Part shown: one piece after another, positions 8,864 to 18,923 of the stretch
Layout of the letters: each line of letters begins with the position of its first letter
Position numbering within the stretch: position 1 is the stretch's first letter
NCBI RefSeq assembly: GCF_000974785.1
Contig: NZ_BBWV01000003.1
Coordinates: 248,001-312,000, forward strand
Direction: 5' to 3'
Length of the DNA: 64,000 bases
From: Flavihumibacter petaseus NBRC 106054
GTDB taxonomy: Bacteria > Bacteroidota > Bacteroidia > Chitinophagales > Chitinophagaceae
Notes under the pieces: generated by a model
Told to the model about the DNA's origin: nothing
The model's input: only the letters and a program-made list of their open reading frames with translations
The model's database searches: none
Translations under genes and position numbers: made by a program

Positions 8864-9844
8864 ATGAATAAAAATTCGGTGATCGTCGTAACCGGTGCAG
8901 CGGGCTTTATCGGCAGCTGCCTGGTGGGATTTCTCAATCTGAAAGGCTTTAATAACCTGATCCTGGTAGATGATTTCTCCAAATCGGAAAAGGAACCCAA
9001 CCTGCTGAACAAGCGTTTCCTCCATATGGTGGAGCGGAGCCGGTTTTTCGAGTGGCTGGGCAGTCAGAAACCGCATATCGACTTCATCTTCCATATCGGC
9101 GCCCGTACCGACACCACCGAATTCAATTATGCCATCCACCAGGAACTGAACGTGGAATATTCCCAGAAAATCTGGAATTATTGCTGCGTGCACAATATCC
9201 CGCTGGTATATGCTTCTTCGGCGGCTACCTACGGCAGCGGGGAATATGGCTATAAAGACGACCACCAGTTGTCCTTCAGCCTGAAGCCATTGAATCCTTA
9301 CGGGGTTTCCAAGAACGAGTTCGACAAATGGGTGCTCCATGAAACCTATCGCCCTCCATTCTGGGCTGGACTGAAATTCTTCAATGTTTACGGACCTAAT
9401 GAATATCATAAAGGCCGGATGGCATCAGTGATCTGGCATTCTTTCCGCCAGGTGCAGCAGAACGGCAAAGTGAAGCTTTTCCGTTCTCATCGTCCGGATT
9501 TCAAAGACGGGCAGCAGCTGCGGGATTTTGTGTATGTGAAGGATGTTATCCGGATCTGTTACTGGCTGATGGAAAACCAGCCGGCGTCGGGGTTGTACAA
9601 CCTGGGTACCGGATCGGCGAGGGCTTTCCAGGACCTGGTTTTGTCCACTTTCCGGGGAATGGACCGGGAGCCTGTGATTGAATTTATCGATATGCCCGAG
9701 GATATCCGGGACAAGTACCAGTACTTCACGGAGGCGGATATGCGCAAGCTGCGGGATGCGGGATATTCTGAGCCTTTTTACTCCCTGGAAGAAGGCGTTG
9801 AAGATTATGTACGCAATTATTTAATGAGCGGTAAATTCTATTAA
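8864..9844 (+). CDS. hldD: ADP-L-glycero-D-manno-heptose 6-epimerase
   Basis: Epimerises ADP-D-glycero-D-manno-heptose to the L-glycero form used in the LPS inner core. It is an extended short-chain dehydrogenase of 326 residues: Rossmann motif VTGAAGFIGSCL at about 10-20, the HldD-specific loop HIGARTDTTE, and the catalytic Tyr-Lys pair in NPYGVSKNEFDKWV near residues 144-157, then FFNVYGPNEYHKGRMAS. It starts 23 bases after purL with TACCTTTA in between. A terminator follows. The presence of heptose synthesis implies a heptose-containing lipooligosaccharide. Confidence 0.95.
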   Translation: MNKNSVIVVTGAAGFIGSCLVGFLNLKGFNNLILVDDFSKSEKEPNLLNKRFLHMVERSRFFEWLGSQKPHIDFIFHIGARTDTTEFNYAIHQELNVEYSQKIWNYCCVHNIPLVYASSAATYGSGEYGYKDDHQLSFSLKPLNPYGVSKNEFDKWVLHETYRPPFWAGLKFFNVYGPNEYHKGRMASVIWHSFRQVQQNGKVKLFRSHRPDFKDGQQLRDFVYVKDVIRICYWLMENQPASGLYNLGTGSARAFQDLVLSTFRGMDREPVIEFIDMPEDIRDKYQYFTEADMRKLRDAGYSEPFYSLEEGVEDYVRNYLMSGKFY

Positions 9845-9869
9845 ATCCATATCTTCGCTTCCGATTGCT

Positions 9870-9895
9870 GCCACCCTTCCGTCTGGATTGGTGGC
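9870..9895 (+). terminator. terminator after hldD
   Basis: GCCACC and GGTGGC form the outer stem, with an inner TCC/GGA pair-up, followed by TTTTC. It lies 25 bases after the hldD stop and 21 bases before proC. Confidence 0.55.
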
Positions 9896-9916
9896 TTTTC
9901 AATATATATAGTATCA

Positions 9917-10711
9917 ATGAGCAAGAGCATTGCTATCATTGGTGGAGGTAACCTGGGCATTTCGATCGCAGAAGGATTACTGGCCGGGGGCTTCACCGAG
10001 GCATCCAAAATTACCGTCACCCGTAGAAATATCACTTTGCTGCAGCCGTTGCAGCAGAAAGGGATCAGGGTCACAGACAATAACCCGGTAGCCGCAAAAG
10101 ATGCAGATGTGGTGTTGTTGGCGGTGAAACCGTTCCAGGTTAAGGAAGTGTTGCGTGAGATAGCTGGCGTGATTACACCTGATAAGATTGTAGTTTCTGT
10201 AGTAACCGGGGTTAGCATACCTGAACTGGCAGCGGAATTGCCATCCGGGGTTCCGGTTTTCAGGGCCATGCCGAACACGGCGATCGCGATCCGGGAGAGC
10301 ATGACGTGTATTGCTTTCCACAAAGCGGGGAAACCGCAGGTGGATCTGGTGATGGAAATTTTTACCCAACTGGGGCGTGTGGCAATGATTGATGAGCAGC
10401 TGATGGACGCTGCGACTGTGTTGGGGGCTTGTGGCACAGCGTATGCAATGCGGTACATCCGGGCCAATATACAGGGCGGCATTGAGATCGGATTCGACGC
10501 AGCTACGGCAAGCCTTATCGCCGCACAAACGGTGAAGGGGGCAGCAGAACTTTTACTACTGAAGGGTACCCACCCTGAATACGAGATAGATAAAGTGACC
10601 ACTCCTAAGGGGTGTACGATTGCAGGCCTTAATGAAATGGAACACCAGGGTTTCAGTTCATCTCTGATTAAAGGCATTTCGGCCAGTTTTGGAAAGATCC
10701 AGAAAGGCTGA
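9917..10711 (+). CDS. proC: pyrroline-5-carboxylate reductase
   Basis: Last step of proline synthesis: reduces 1-pyrroline-5-carboxylate with NAD(P)H in the cytoplasm. 264 residues, family-typical. The N-terminal dinucleotide-binding motif is IIGGGNLGISIAEGLL; the middle has VVLLAVKPFQVKEVL and FRAMPNTAIAIRES; the C-terminal dimerisation domain shows LGACGTAYAMRYI and KVTTPKGCTIAGLNEME, the signature of the family. Own transcription unit between the hldD terminator and a 158-base gap that precedes a small secreted peptide gene. Confidence 0.96.
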   Translation: MSKSIAIIGGGNLGISIAEGLLAGGFTEASKITVTRRNITLLQPLQQKGIRVTDNNPVAAKDADVVLLAVKPFQVKEVLREIAGVITPDKIVVSVVTGVSIPELAAELPSGVPVFRAMPNTAIAIRESMTCIAFHKAGKPQVDLVMEIFTQLGRVAMIDEQLMDAATVLGACGTAYAMRYIRANIQGGIEIGFDAATASLIAAQTVKGAAELLLLKGTHPEYEIDKVTTPKGCTIAGLNEMEHQGFSSSLIKGISASFGKIQKG

Positions 10712-10869
10712 AATTATCCGTTGTTTGAACACAATAAAACACATTAAAATAATGTGGCGGATGCTGCGTTACTAATAACAGTAAAAACTAAACCTGTTTT
10801 GGCTGAAATTAGATTAATATATAAATTGCGCACGCATAAGCCAATATCCAATCTTTCAAACCTCTGTTT

Positions 10870-11052
10870 ATGAAAAAATACGTCAGCTTATGGGTATTGC
10901 TGGTTGAAATTGTTGCTATTGCGGCGCTGCATGCCAACAAGGACAACGCGGATCGGATTAAAGACATTTTACTGAAAAGAAATCAATCTGGGCTGATCAA
11001 GACCACGCCGATCACACCGGCACCCATTCAGCATCCAGGTGTAACCGAATAA
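10870..11052 (+). CDS. small exported or membrane peptide, unknown
   Basis: 60 residues: MKKYVSLWVLLVEIVAIAAL is a signal peptide or single membrane anchor, followed by a Lys/Asp-rich stretch and a Thr/Pro-rich C-terminal tail. No family recognised. The gene is supported by its start context, a 5' AT-rich region and a strong terminator 21 bases after the stop, so it is likely expressed as a single-gene transcript. Confidence 0.55.
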   Translation: MKKYVSLWVLLVEIVAIAALHANKDNADRIKDILLKRNQSGLIKTTPITPAPIQHPGVTE

Positions 11053-11073
11053 GCAATAATCACCAAAGGAAAA

Positions 11074-11103
11074 AATAGGCATCCGGGCAACCGGGTGCCT
11101 ATT
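11074..11103 (+). terminator. strong intrinsic terminator
   Basis: A 13-base stem (AATAGGCATCCGG with CCGGGTGCCTATT, one G-T pair) closed by a GCAA tetraloop and followed by GTGTTTT. It ends the transcript of the 60-residue peptide gene. Confidence 0.8.
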
Positions 11104-11130
11104 GTGTTTTCAGGGTATCAGAATTCCTTG

Positions 11131-11138
11131 TATCTTTG
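11131..11138 (+). promoter_or_regulatory. Bacteroidota -7 box for pyrG
   Basis: TATCTTTG fits TAnnTTTG; a T-rich element about 20 bases upstream could be the -33 box. If used, the pyrG transcript has a leader of about 145 bases that includes a short hairpin at 11237-11248 (GTAC, TTCG loop, GTAC). Confidence 0.45.
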
Positions 11139-11273
11139 CTTGACCTTTCGGAACATAATATACCTCACTGGTATCCGCAGGTCGATTCAGACAGGAAAGC
11201 GGTTTTTCAGACATCCTTATCAAACAGTCTCGGACAGTACTTCGGTACATGCCCGGTCATTATATTTTATTGA

Positions 11274-12935
<1,662 letters not shown>

Positions 12936-12940
12936 AAGAA

Positions 12941-13056
12941 GGTTTGAGGTTTGGGGTTTGGGGTTTGAGGTTGGGTTTGAGGTTGGGAGTTGCCCAACGA
13001 CATTATCAATTGCAGCGTTAGCGAAGGCGTAAAGCTTAGCGTCGGCGGTTTGAGGG
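12941..13056 (+). repeat. GTTTRRR heptad tract with degenerate hairpin sequence
   Basis: 12941-12989 is built of imperfect heptads (GGTTTGA, GGTTTGG, GGTTTGA, GGTTGGG). 13012-13056 carries GTTAGCGAAGG and CTTAGCGTC, words also found in the hairpin loops near 1.6 and 16.5 kb, but I cannot fold a clean hairpin here. The heptad tract is repeated in inverted orientation at 13665-13714, on the other side of the four-helix-bundle gene: a 37-base core agrees at 32 positions. Confidence 0.65.
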
Positions 13057-13166
13057 ATATGGGAAATGTGAACAACTTGATTCTTTCTTGCAAAAAGGTT
13101 ATAATACCTGCCGGGAAACCGTGTTTTTGCCTGGGTTGAGTATTCTGTTTTGGGCGAGATTCGGGT

Positions 13167-13568
13167 ATGGCCACCATATCCAAACTTGAAGATCTCGTCA
13201 TTTGGCAGAAAGCAAGGGAAATATCCCTGATCGTCTATCAACGTACTGATACATTATTTTTCCAGCAGAATCAGGGATTAAAAATACAGATCCGAAACAG
13301 CGCAGGATCAATAGCCGATAATATTGCTGAGGGCTTTGGCCGTAGCAGTCAGAAAGAATTTATACATGCGCTTTTTGTTGCCAGCGGTGAACTCCAGGAA
13401 CTGACATCCCAGATTATCCGTTGCGGAGATTTTGGCATTTTTAACCAGGCCGATGTTGCGTTACTAACAAGCCGACTATCCATCCTGGACAGGATGATTC
13501 GAAAGCTGTCCTTTTACCTGAATCATTCCGGCATCAAAGGGCAGCAGTTCAAAGGCAGGATGGGCTGA
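13167..13568 (+). CDS. four helix bundle protein (23S rRNA intervening-sequence type)
   Basis: 133 residues. ISKLEDLVIWQKAREISLIV at the start, then QIRNSAGSIADNIAEGFGRSS and FIHALFVASGELQEL, is the characteristic pattern of the S23 four-helix-bundle family, named after ORFs within 23S rRNA intervening sequences and related to the Avd accessory protein of diversity-generating retroelements. The family forms pentameric barrels that may bind nucleic acid; its role is not settled. No reverse transcriptase or rRNA is near. The gene sits between inverted heptad repeats, an arrangement that suggests the protein and repeats may belong together. Confidence 0.85.
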   Translation: MATISKLEDLVIWQKAREISLIVYQRTDTLFFQQNQGLKIQIRNSAGSIADNIAEGFGRSSQKEFIHALFVASGELQELTSQIIRCGDFGIFNQADVALLTSRLSILDRMIRKLSFYLNHSGIKGQQFKGRMG

Positions 13569-13664
13569 TCTTTAAAGTGCCATAATTCCATTAAGTAGCT
13601 CATTACCACAAGCTTATTATTGTAATTATGTCCGGGAGCAATTCACTTTACCGATTGCTATAAC

Positions 13665-13714
13665 CCTCAAACTTCAAACCCAACATCAAACCCCAAACCT
13701 CAGACTTCAAACTT
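13665..13714 (-). repeat. inverted copy of the heptad tract
   Basis: On the minus strand it reads as GTTTRRR-like heptads (GTTTGAA, GTCTGAG, GTTTGGG, GTTTGAT). It is the inverted partner of 12941-12989. Between it and the four-helix-bundle stop lie 96 bases with nothing I recognise. Confidence 0.6.
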
Positions 13715-13755
13715 CTTTTCTCCATATCATTTTAAGGCAGCAAGAGTAAACTACC

Positions 13756-13763
13756 TATCTTTG
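13756..13763 (+). promoter_or_regulatory. Bacteroidota -7 box of yidC
   Basis: TATCTTTG matches TAnnTTTG and lies 22 bases before the ATG at 13786. A convincing -33 box was not found. Confidence 0.5.
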
Positions 13764-13785
13764 CCCGTCTTAAAATTATTACTAC

Positions 13786-15639
13786 ATGCAAAGCATGGAT
13801 CGGAATACAGTCATTGGTTTTGTGCTTCTGGGTATCTTACTTTTTCTTTACCTGTTTATCAGTTCAAAAAATAGCCGTGAGCTTCAGGTGAAGCAGCAGC
13901 AGTATACGGATTCGATTGCACGGATCGAAACGGCTAAAAAGAAGGCTGCTGCTGAGCTTGCCTTGCGGGCTGCTGACACTGCTGCTTTGAAGATTGACTC
14001 CAATGCTACGGGATGGGAACTTGCCACGAAAGGCCTGGAAAAATTCCAGACCCTGGAAAACGACCTGCTGAGCATTCGCTTTTCCAACCACGGTGCCCAA
14101 CCTCATGAGGTGGTGCTCAAACAATACAAGCGGTCCGACAGCAGCCTGGTAAAGCTGGTGGATAACGGCAGCGAGGGGATCAGTTATAAAGTGATGACCG
14201 GTGCCAATCAGACCAGCGAAGTGGCTGACCTGTTCTTCCAGGATAAGGGCGTGCAGGCAGATGCATCCGGCAACCAGGTGCTTACTTACGAAGTGCGGGG
14301 GAATAACGGCGAAACGATCATCCATGAGTTTGTACTGCACCCTCATTCCTACCTTGTTGATTTCAACGTTAAACTGAGTGGAACCGATAAACTGCTATCC
14401 CAGCAGAACCTCAACCTGCAATGGAATGTAGATGCCAGGAAACAGGAAAAAGACCTGCGGTACGAACGGCAGCAATCACAACTGGTACTCGTTGAAAAGG
14501 ATGAATATGATTATTTCAACCTGGTTTCCAGCAATACCAAAAAGTTTGAGGGACCGCTGCACTGGACAAGCGTCAAGCAGCAATTCTTCAACTCTACTTT
14601 GATTGCAAAAGATAAGTTTGATGCCGGCCAGGTAGACTGGACGACACCTTCCGAAGATACCGGGTCACTGATCGTTTCTGCAAAAGCCAGCTTCCAGAAA
14701 AAAATTACCACCGGCAATTCCGCTGTTGTTCCGCTTCAGCTGTATTATGGCCCGAATGATTACAAGATCCTCCGGAATATCGGTGTGGAGAAGATGGATA
14801 AGATCGTGAACCTCGGACAGGGAGTATACTCTTTTGTGCGGCCGATCAACCAGTTCATCATCATGCCGTTCTTCGATTTCATCCGGAAATTCATCCTGAA
14901 TTATGGTTTTGCAATTGCCCTCCTGACCATCTTTATCCGTCTCGTTACTTCTCCGCTGGTGTACACCAGTTACCTGAGTGGTGCAAAGATGAAAGCACTG
15001 CGCCCCGAGATTGACGCCCTCAAAGCCAAACATGGTGATGACCAGCAGGCTTTCGGAATGGACCAGATGAAGCTCTTCCGTGAAGCGGGTGTGAACCCCC
15101 TGGGCGGTTGTATTCCGGCTTTGCTGCAGATCCCGATCTTCTTTTCCCTCTATAGTTTCTTTAACTCGAATGTGGCGCTGCGGGGACAACCGTTCCTGTG
15201 GGCAGATGACCTGAGTACCTATGACGTGATTGCCAAACTGCCTTTCTCCATTCCGCTCGGCTTTGGTGACCATATCAGTCTCTTTACCATCACCGCTGTA
15301 CTGACGAGTTTCCTGATCTCCGTGTATAATGCCAACATGACGCCAGACCAGAATAACCCGATGCTGAAATACATGCCGTATTTCTTCCCGGTTATCCTGC
15401 TGTTCTTCTTCAATCGCCTGCCTTCGGCGCTGACCTGGTATTATACGGTTTCCAACGTTATTACGCTGATCCTGCAGTGGGTGATCCAGAATTATATCAT
15501 CGACCACGACAAGATCGTTGCGCAACTCGCGGAGAACCGGAGCAAGCCAAAGGCCAAGAGTAAATGGTCGCAGCGCATCGAACAGATGCAGGAAACCCAG
15601 AAAAAGATGCAGGAAATGCAGCAGAAAAAGGGGAAATGA
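13786..15639 (+). CDS. yidC: membrane protein insertase YidC
   Basis: Inserts inner-membrane proteins, alone or with SecYEG. 617 residues, the long Gram-negative form: N-terminal anchor NTVIGFVLLGILLFLYLFI, a large periplasmic beta domain (about 60-340), then the conserved C-terminal five-helix core beginning near PINQFIIMPFFDFIRKF, with LVTSPLVYTSYLSGAKMKAL and GVNPLGGCIPALLQIPIFFS. The tail is Lys/Gln/Met-rich and may contact ribosomes. ATG 13786 or 13795 (MDRN) could be the start; the second matches many relatives. It is followed 39 bases later by a secreted protein gene. Confidence 0.97.
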   Translation: MQSMDRNTVIGFVLLGILLFLYLFISSKNSRELQVKQQQYTDSIARIETAKKKAAAELALRAADTAALKIDSNATGWELATKGLEKFQTLENDLLSIRFSNHGAQPHEVVLKQYKRSDSSLVKLVDNGSEGISYKVMTGANQTSEVADLFFQDKGVQADASGNQVLTYEVRGNNGETIIHEFVLHPHSYLVDFNVKLSGTDKLLSQQNLNLQWNVDARKQEKDLRYERQQSQLVLVEKDEYDYFNLVSSNTKKFEGPLHWTSVKQQFFNSTLIAKDKFDAGQVDWTTPSEDTGSLIVSAKASFQKKITTGNSAVVPLQLYYGPNDYKILRNIGVEKMDKIVNLGQGVYSFVRPINQFIIMPFFDFIRKFILNYGFAIALLTIFIRLVTSPLVYTSYLSGAKMKALRPEIDALKAKHGDDQQAFGMDQMKLFREAGVNPLGGCIPALLQIPIFFSLYSFFNSNVALRGQPFLWADDLSTYDVIAKLPFSIPLGFGDHISLFTITAVLTSFLISVYNANMTPDQNNPMLKYMPYFFPVILLFFFNRLPSALTWYYTVSNVITLILQWVIQNYIIDHDKIVAQLAENRSKPKAKSKWSQRIEQMQETQKKMQEMQQKKGK

Positions 15640-15678
15640 CAACTGAGGACCGTATTTTGCCGTCTGTATACCAGTCAG

Positions 15679-16350
15679 ATGCAAATGAAAAAGATAGTCC
15701 TTTCGCTTTTTTGCAGCATAATGCTGTTGCTGGCAAACGCTCAGAAAAAGGTTTCCGACATTACCATCGTTTATGATGCGGTAATCAATACCGGTACGGC
15801 AGAACCGAAACTGGCCGATGCTTTTGATGGCGCTACCACTACGGTATACCTGAAGGGGAGCCTCAGCCGTTCCGAGATGACCAGTGCTCTGGCCAATTTC
15901 ACCACCATACATGACAGCCGGACCGGCGCAGCCGTGGTGTTACAGGAAATTGGCGGTCAGAAGCTACTGATCCGGATGACTGCTGATGACTGGAAAGACA
16001 AAAACCGTAAATACGAGGGCATCACGTTTACGCCTACCGATGAAACCAAACAGCTTGCTGGTTACAAGTGCCGCAAAGCCGTTGCCAAAATGAAGGATGG
16101 TGGCACTTTCACAGTCTATTATACGGATGAGATCGTTCCGGAGAACAACGACTACAACTCACAGTTTGCCAACCTGAAAGGGTTGCCGCTGGAATATGAA
16201 TTGATCCAGGGCAAACTGACTATCCGTTATGTTGTGTCCCAGGTATCTCTTAATCCTGTTCCTGTGGCAAAATTTGATATTCCCAAATCCGGCTACCGGG
16301 AACTGAGCTATGAAGAAAGCAAAAAGGGTAGGAAGGGGGGAGGAGGATAG
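15679..16350 (+). CDS. secreted protein, DUF4412/GLPGLI-like
   Basis: 223 residues with a signal peptide (KKIVLSLFCSIMLLLANAQ). The rest is a beta-rich domain: VSDITIVYDAVINTG at the start, then ETKQLAGYKCRKAVAKMKDG and FTVYYTDEIVP. This order of strands (substrate-like repeats followed by a GYKCRKA / YYT.EI hairpin) is what I associate with DUF4412 and the related GLPGLI proteins, periplasmic or surface proteins of unknown role. The C-terminus is basic and glycine-rich. Start may be ATG 15679 or 15685. It may share a transcript with yidC. Confidence 0.6.
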   Translation: MQMKKIVLSLFCSIMLLLANAQKKVSDITIVYDAVINTGTAEPKLADAFDGATTTVYLKGSLSRSEMTSALANFTTIHDSRTGAAVVLQEIGGQKLLIRMTADDWKDKNRKYEGITFTPTDETKQLAGYKCRKAVAKMKDGGTFTVYYTDEIVPENNDYNSQFANLKGLPLEYELIQGKLTIRYVVSQVSLNPVPVAKFDIPKSGYRELSYEESKKGRKGGGG

Positions 16351-16424
16351 TTTGGAAGATGTGTCAGGACAGGTGACATGCCAATACCGAAATTGTTTTA
16401 CAGAAGTAAACAGATGATTGCCGC

Positions 16425-16508
16425 GGCTTTGACTGCTGGGGCGTTAACTATGCAGTTGCTTAAGTCTATTTGCAGGCTTCGCCTGCCGAAGCTCTAGCGT
16501 AGGCAGGG
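16425..16508 (+). repeat. dispersed hairpin element, two copies
   Basis: First copy (16425-16458): GCTTTGACTGCTG followed by GCGTTAAC and GCAGT, a close relative of the 1.67 kb inner hairpin, somewhat decayed. Second copy: stem CTGCC (16483-16487), 14-base loop GAAGCTCTAGCGTA, stem GGCAG (16502-16506). A separate small palindrome, GCAGGC-TTC-GCCTGC, overlaps its 5' arm at 16472-16486. Confidence 0.7.
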
Positions 16509-16518
16509 CAAAAAAAAA

Positions 16519-16532
16519 CGCCTTTGCAGGCG
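16519..16532 (-). terminator. terminator of the 16.6 kb gene
   Basis: Minus strand CGCCT-GCAA-AGGCG followed by an uninterrupted run of nine T. It lies 27 bases downstream of the stop at 16560. Confidence 0.8.
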
Positions 16533-16559
16533 ATCAGTTTTTAGGGCAATAATATAGGC

Positions 16560-16943
16560 TTATTTATTAATGCGGAGGCGAAGCTTCAGCATTTCGGTAT
16601 TATCGCAGGCTGGCTTGGTGTTACCCAGGTTGATGCGATGGTTATACGGCATGATGTAAGTCGTATTGCCTTTCTGGTAAGTGATCACTGAATTGAGGCT
16701 GAGTTGACCGTTTGCGGTGGATTGGTTGAAGATCATGCTTCCTTTGTATACCGGTCCCGCTTTAAGGGTAAAGCCAGAAGTTGTCCGAATAGGGGTAAAC
16801 TCTGATTTAACTGTGGTGGTTTTCTTTCCTCTTTTTTCTCCACCCATACTGGCGAAAGCCAACCCTGCCACGGTAAGGAGGCAGGCTGCTGCTACGAGTT
16901 TGTAGCGATGGCGGCTAAGGCGTGTATGGAGGTTTTTGATCAT
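16560..16943 (-). CDS. small secreted or anchored protein, unknown
   Basis: 127 residues if started at MIKNLHTRLSRHRYK (16943); a longer in-frame start exists at 16994 but its extra 17 residues do not look coding. A basic N-terminus is followed by one hydrophobic segment (LVAAACLLTVAGLAFASM), a Lys/Thr-rich linker (GGEKRGKKTTTVKSEF), and a Ser/Asn/Thr-rich domain with beta-strand-like alternation. No cysteine lipobox. I do not recognise a family. A strong terminator follows, so it is a single-gene unit. Confidence 0.6.
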   Translation of the reverse strand: MIKNLHTRLSRHRYKLVAAACLLTVAGLAFASMGGEKRGKKTTTVKSEFTPIRTTSGFTLKAGPVYKGSMIFNQSTANGQLSLNSVITYQKGNTTYIMPYNHRINLGNTKPACDNTEMLKLRLRINK

Positions 16944-17452
16944 CTCGAGACAAAAATAGTAAAAAAAATTGCTAATTGCGAAACCGTTTATCACAAATTT
17001 TAATATGTCTTTAACGGCAATTAGTATTTATTTAACGCCTGGCGTTCAATAATGTTACAAAAAAACCTAAAAAATCCGTACCGGGTTGGTAAAATGCCAC
17101 CACGGGCCACGAAGTAGCGACAAGCTGCAGGCGACTACCGGCGCATATACTTGCTCACTACTGATAACTCCCTGCTACTGAACAACCTGCATCATCAGCT
17201 TATTATGCTCCTTTGCGTGGCGCGGGCCTTCGGCTACCGAAGCGTCAGCGGAGGTAGCCAGCGCTATCGCATGAAAAAAAGACCTCACTGCGTGAAAAAA
17301 TCGCTGCCGGAAGATGAATTCCACTCGTGAAACGCGGACCGTTCCACGAAACGATCAATTACGGGAAATCTTTGCACATCCATTCGCAGATGTGTGAATA
17401 AAAAAGTTGGTCATTTTTTTTGAATCTGCTAAATTAGAATAACCCATTGTAA
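16944..17452. other. intergenic stretch, mostly featureless
   Basis: Apart from the hairpin at 17232-17259, I see no gene, tRNA or clear promoter. The first 100 bases are AT-rich and probably hold the promoter of the minus-strand gene. 17400-17440 is T-rich and ends in TAAATTAG, a possible weak promoter for the TPR gene. Confidence 0.4.
17232..17259 (+). repeat. dispersed hairpin element
   Basis: Stem GGCTACC / GGTAGCC (7 base pairs) with the 14-base loop GAAGCGTCAGCGGA. Compared with the copy at 16483-16506, the third stem pair is A-T instead of G-C, a compensated change. No heptad tract adjoins it. Confidence 0.7.
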
Positions 17453-18874
17453 ATGAAAGAATATCCTTTTCGGCAGGATAGAGAGGACCTGGAGGCTTTG
17501 TTGAAAATTTACCATGATCGCAAATCTGGCCGTTCCTATTCCTTTCTAGACGAAGACTCGTTTGAGAAAATCATCAATTATTTTGACGAATCAGAGGACC
17601 TGGCGCAGGCGCAGGAAGCTTGTGATATGGCTGTGGAGCAGTTTCCCTATTCTTCTTCATTGCTGATGCGCAAGGCAGAAATCCTGATCGCTACGCGAAA
17701 GTACCAGGATGCGCTGGCCATCCTTGAACTGGCGGAGCTGCTGGACAGCCGTGATATCAGTTTGTATATTCTGCGAACGGATGCATACCTGGCACTGGAC
17801 CAGCAGGACAAAGCCGTACAGATCCTGGAGAATGCGCTGGAATTGTTTGAAGGAGAAGAGCGCATCGAATTGCTTTTTGAACTGGCGGATGTATATGATG
17901 ATTATGAAGAGTTCGACAAGTTGTTTGATTGCCTGAAAATGATCCTGGAACAGGAACCTTCCAATGAGGAAGCGTTGTACAAAATATGTTTCTGGACGGA
18001 TTTTACCGGGCGGAATGAGGAAAGCATCCGGCTGCACCAGCAGATCCTGGAAGAACTCCCGTACAATGAACTGGCCTGGTTCAACCTGGCTGCTGCCTAC
18101 CAGGGATTGAAGTTGTACGAGAAGGCGATCGACGCCTACAAATTTGCTATCACGATCGATGAGAAGTTTGACTACGCTTACCGGAATATGGGCGATGCGT
18201 TTATTCGTCTCCGTAAGTTCCGCGAAGCCATAGAAGTGCTGGAAAAAGTACTGGAACTTACCCGTCCCGAAGATGTCATTTACGAAGCGATCGGGCATTG
18301 TTATGACCGCCTCAAGAACTTTGCACAGGCGCGTTTTTATTACCGCAAGGCGGTGCACCTGACTCCCGACGACAGCAAACTGTATTATAAGATTGCCTGT
18401 ACCTATATCAACGAGGAACAGTGGGGGCAGGCAGTGAGGCAGCTGGAGACAGCACTCCAGCTGAGCAAGTCGCAACCTGAATTCAACCTCGCGATGGGCG
18501 AGTGTAAGATCCAGTTAGGGGAAGTGAAGGATGCGATCTTTTATTTCTCGAATGTAGTGCGGGCCCGGCCGAAATCGGTTACTGGCTGGGAAGCGTTGAT
18601 CCGCTGCCTGTATGGCGGCGAGTTTTATGACGAAGCACTGGAGCAGGCGGAAGCAGCTTTGTTGCACACTGAAGGAAAGCCATTGTTTATATATTATAAA
18701 AGTGCCATACTTTTGGCACTGGGCAAAACCAAGGAGGCCCTGATCTATCTCGAGCGTGCCATTTTAAAAGCACCCAAACTGCTGAAAGATTTCGTTGCTT
18801 TACACCCTTCTGTCTTGCAAAATCAGTTGGTGGTAGACGTTATCGCCCGCAACCGGAAGGCAGGGAAAGCATAA
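17453..18874 (+). CDS. tetratricopeptide repeat protein
   Basis: 473 residues without signal peptide, so cytoplasmic. Almost the whole chain is TPR-like helical pairs of 34 residues, for example AWFNLAAAYQGLKLYEKAID, AYRNMGDAFIRLRKFREAIE and IYEAIGHCYDRLKNFAQARF. The N-terminus is acidic. TPR stacks serve as scaffolds for protein partners; the partner here is not evident. The family is conserved in Bacteroidota as a single-copy housekeeping-type gene, to my knowledge without an assigned role. It is followed 49 bases later by comA, which has its own -7 box (TATTTTTG at 18891-18898). Confidence 0.85.
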   Translation: MKEYPFRQDREDLEALLKIYHDRKSGRSYSFLDEDSFEKIINYFDESEDLAQAQEACDMAVEQFPYSSSLLMRKAEILIATRKYQDALAILELAELLDSRDISLYILRTDAYLALDQQDKAVQILENALELFEGEERIELLFELADVYDDYEEFDKLFDCLKMILEQEPSNEEALYKICFWTDFTGRNEESIRLHQQILEELPYNELAWFNLAAAYQGLKLYEKAIDAYKFAITIDEKFDYAYRNMGDAFIRLRKFREAIEVLEKVLELTRPEDVIYEAIGHCYDRLKNFAQARFYYRKAVHLTPDDSKLYYKIACTYINEEQWGQAVRQLETALQLSKSQPEFNLAMGECKIQLGEVKDAIFYFSNVVRARPKSVTGWEALIRCLYGGEFYDEALEQAEAALLHTEGKPLFIYYKSAILLALGKTKEALIYLERAILKAPKLLKDFVALHPSVLQNQLVVDVIARNRKAGKA

Positions 18875-18923
18875 TGTCCGCGCGGTTTCCTATTTTTGCG
18901 CGGCGTTCATTAAACAGCAGCCA

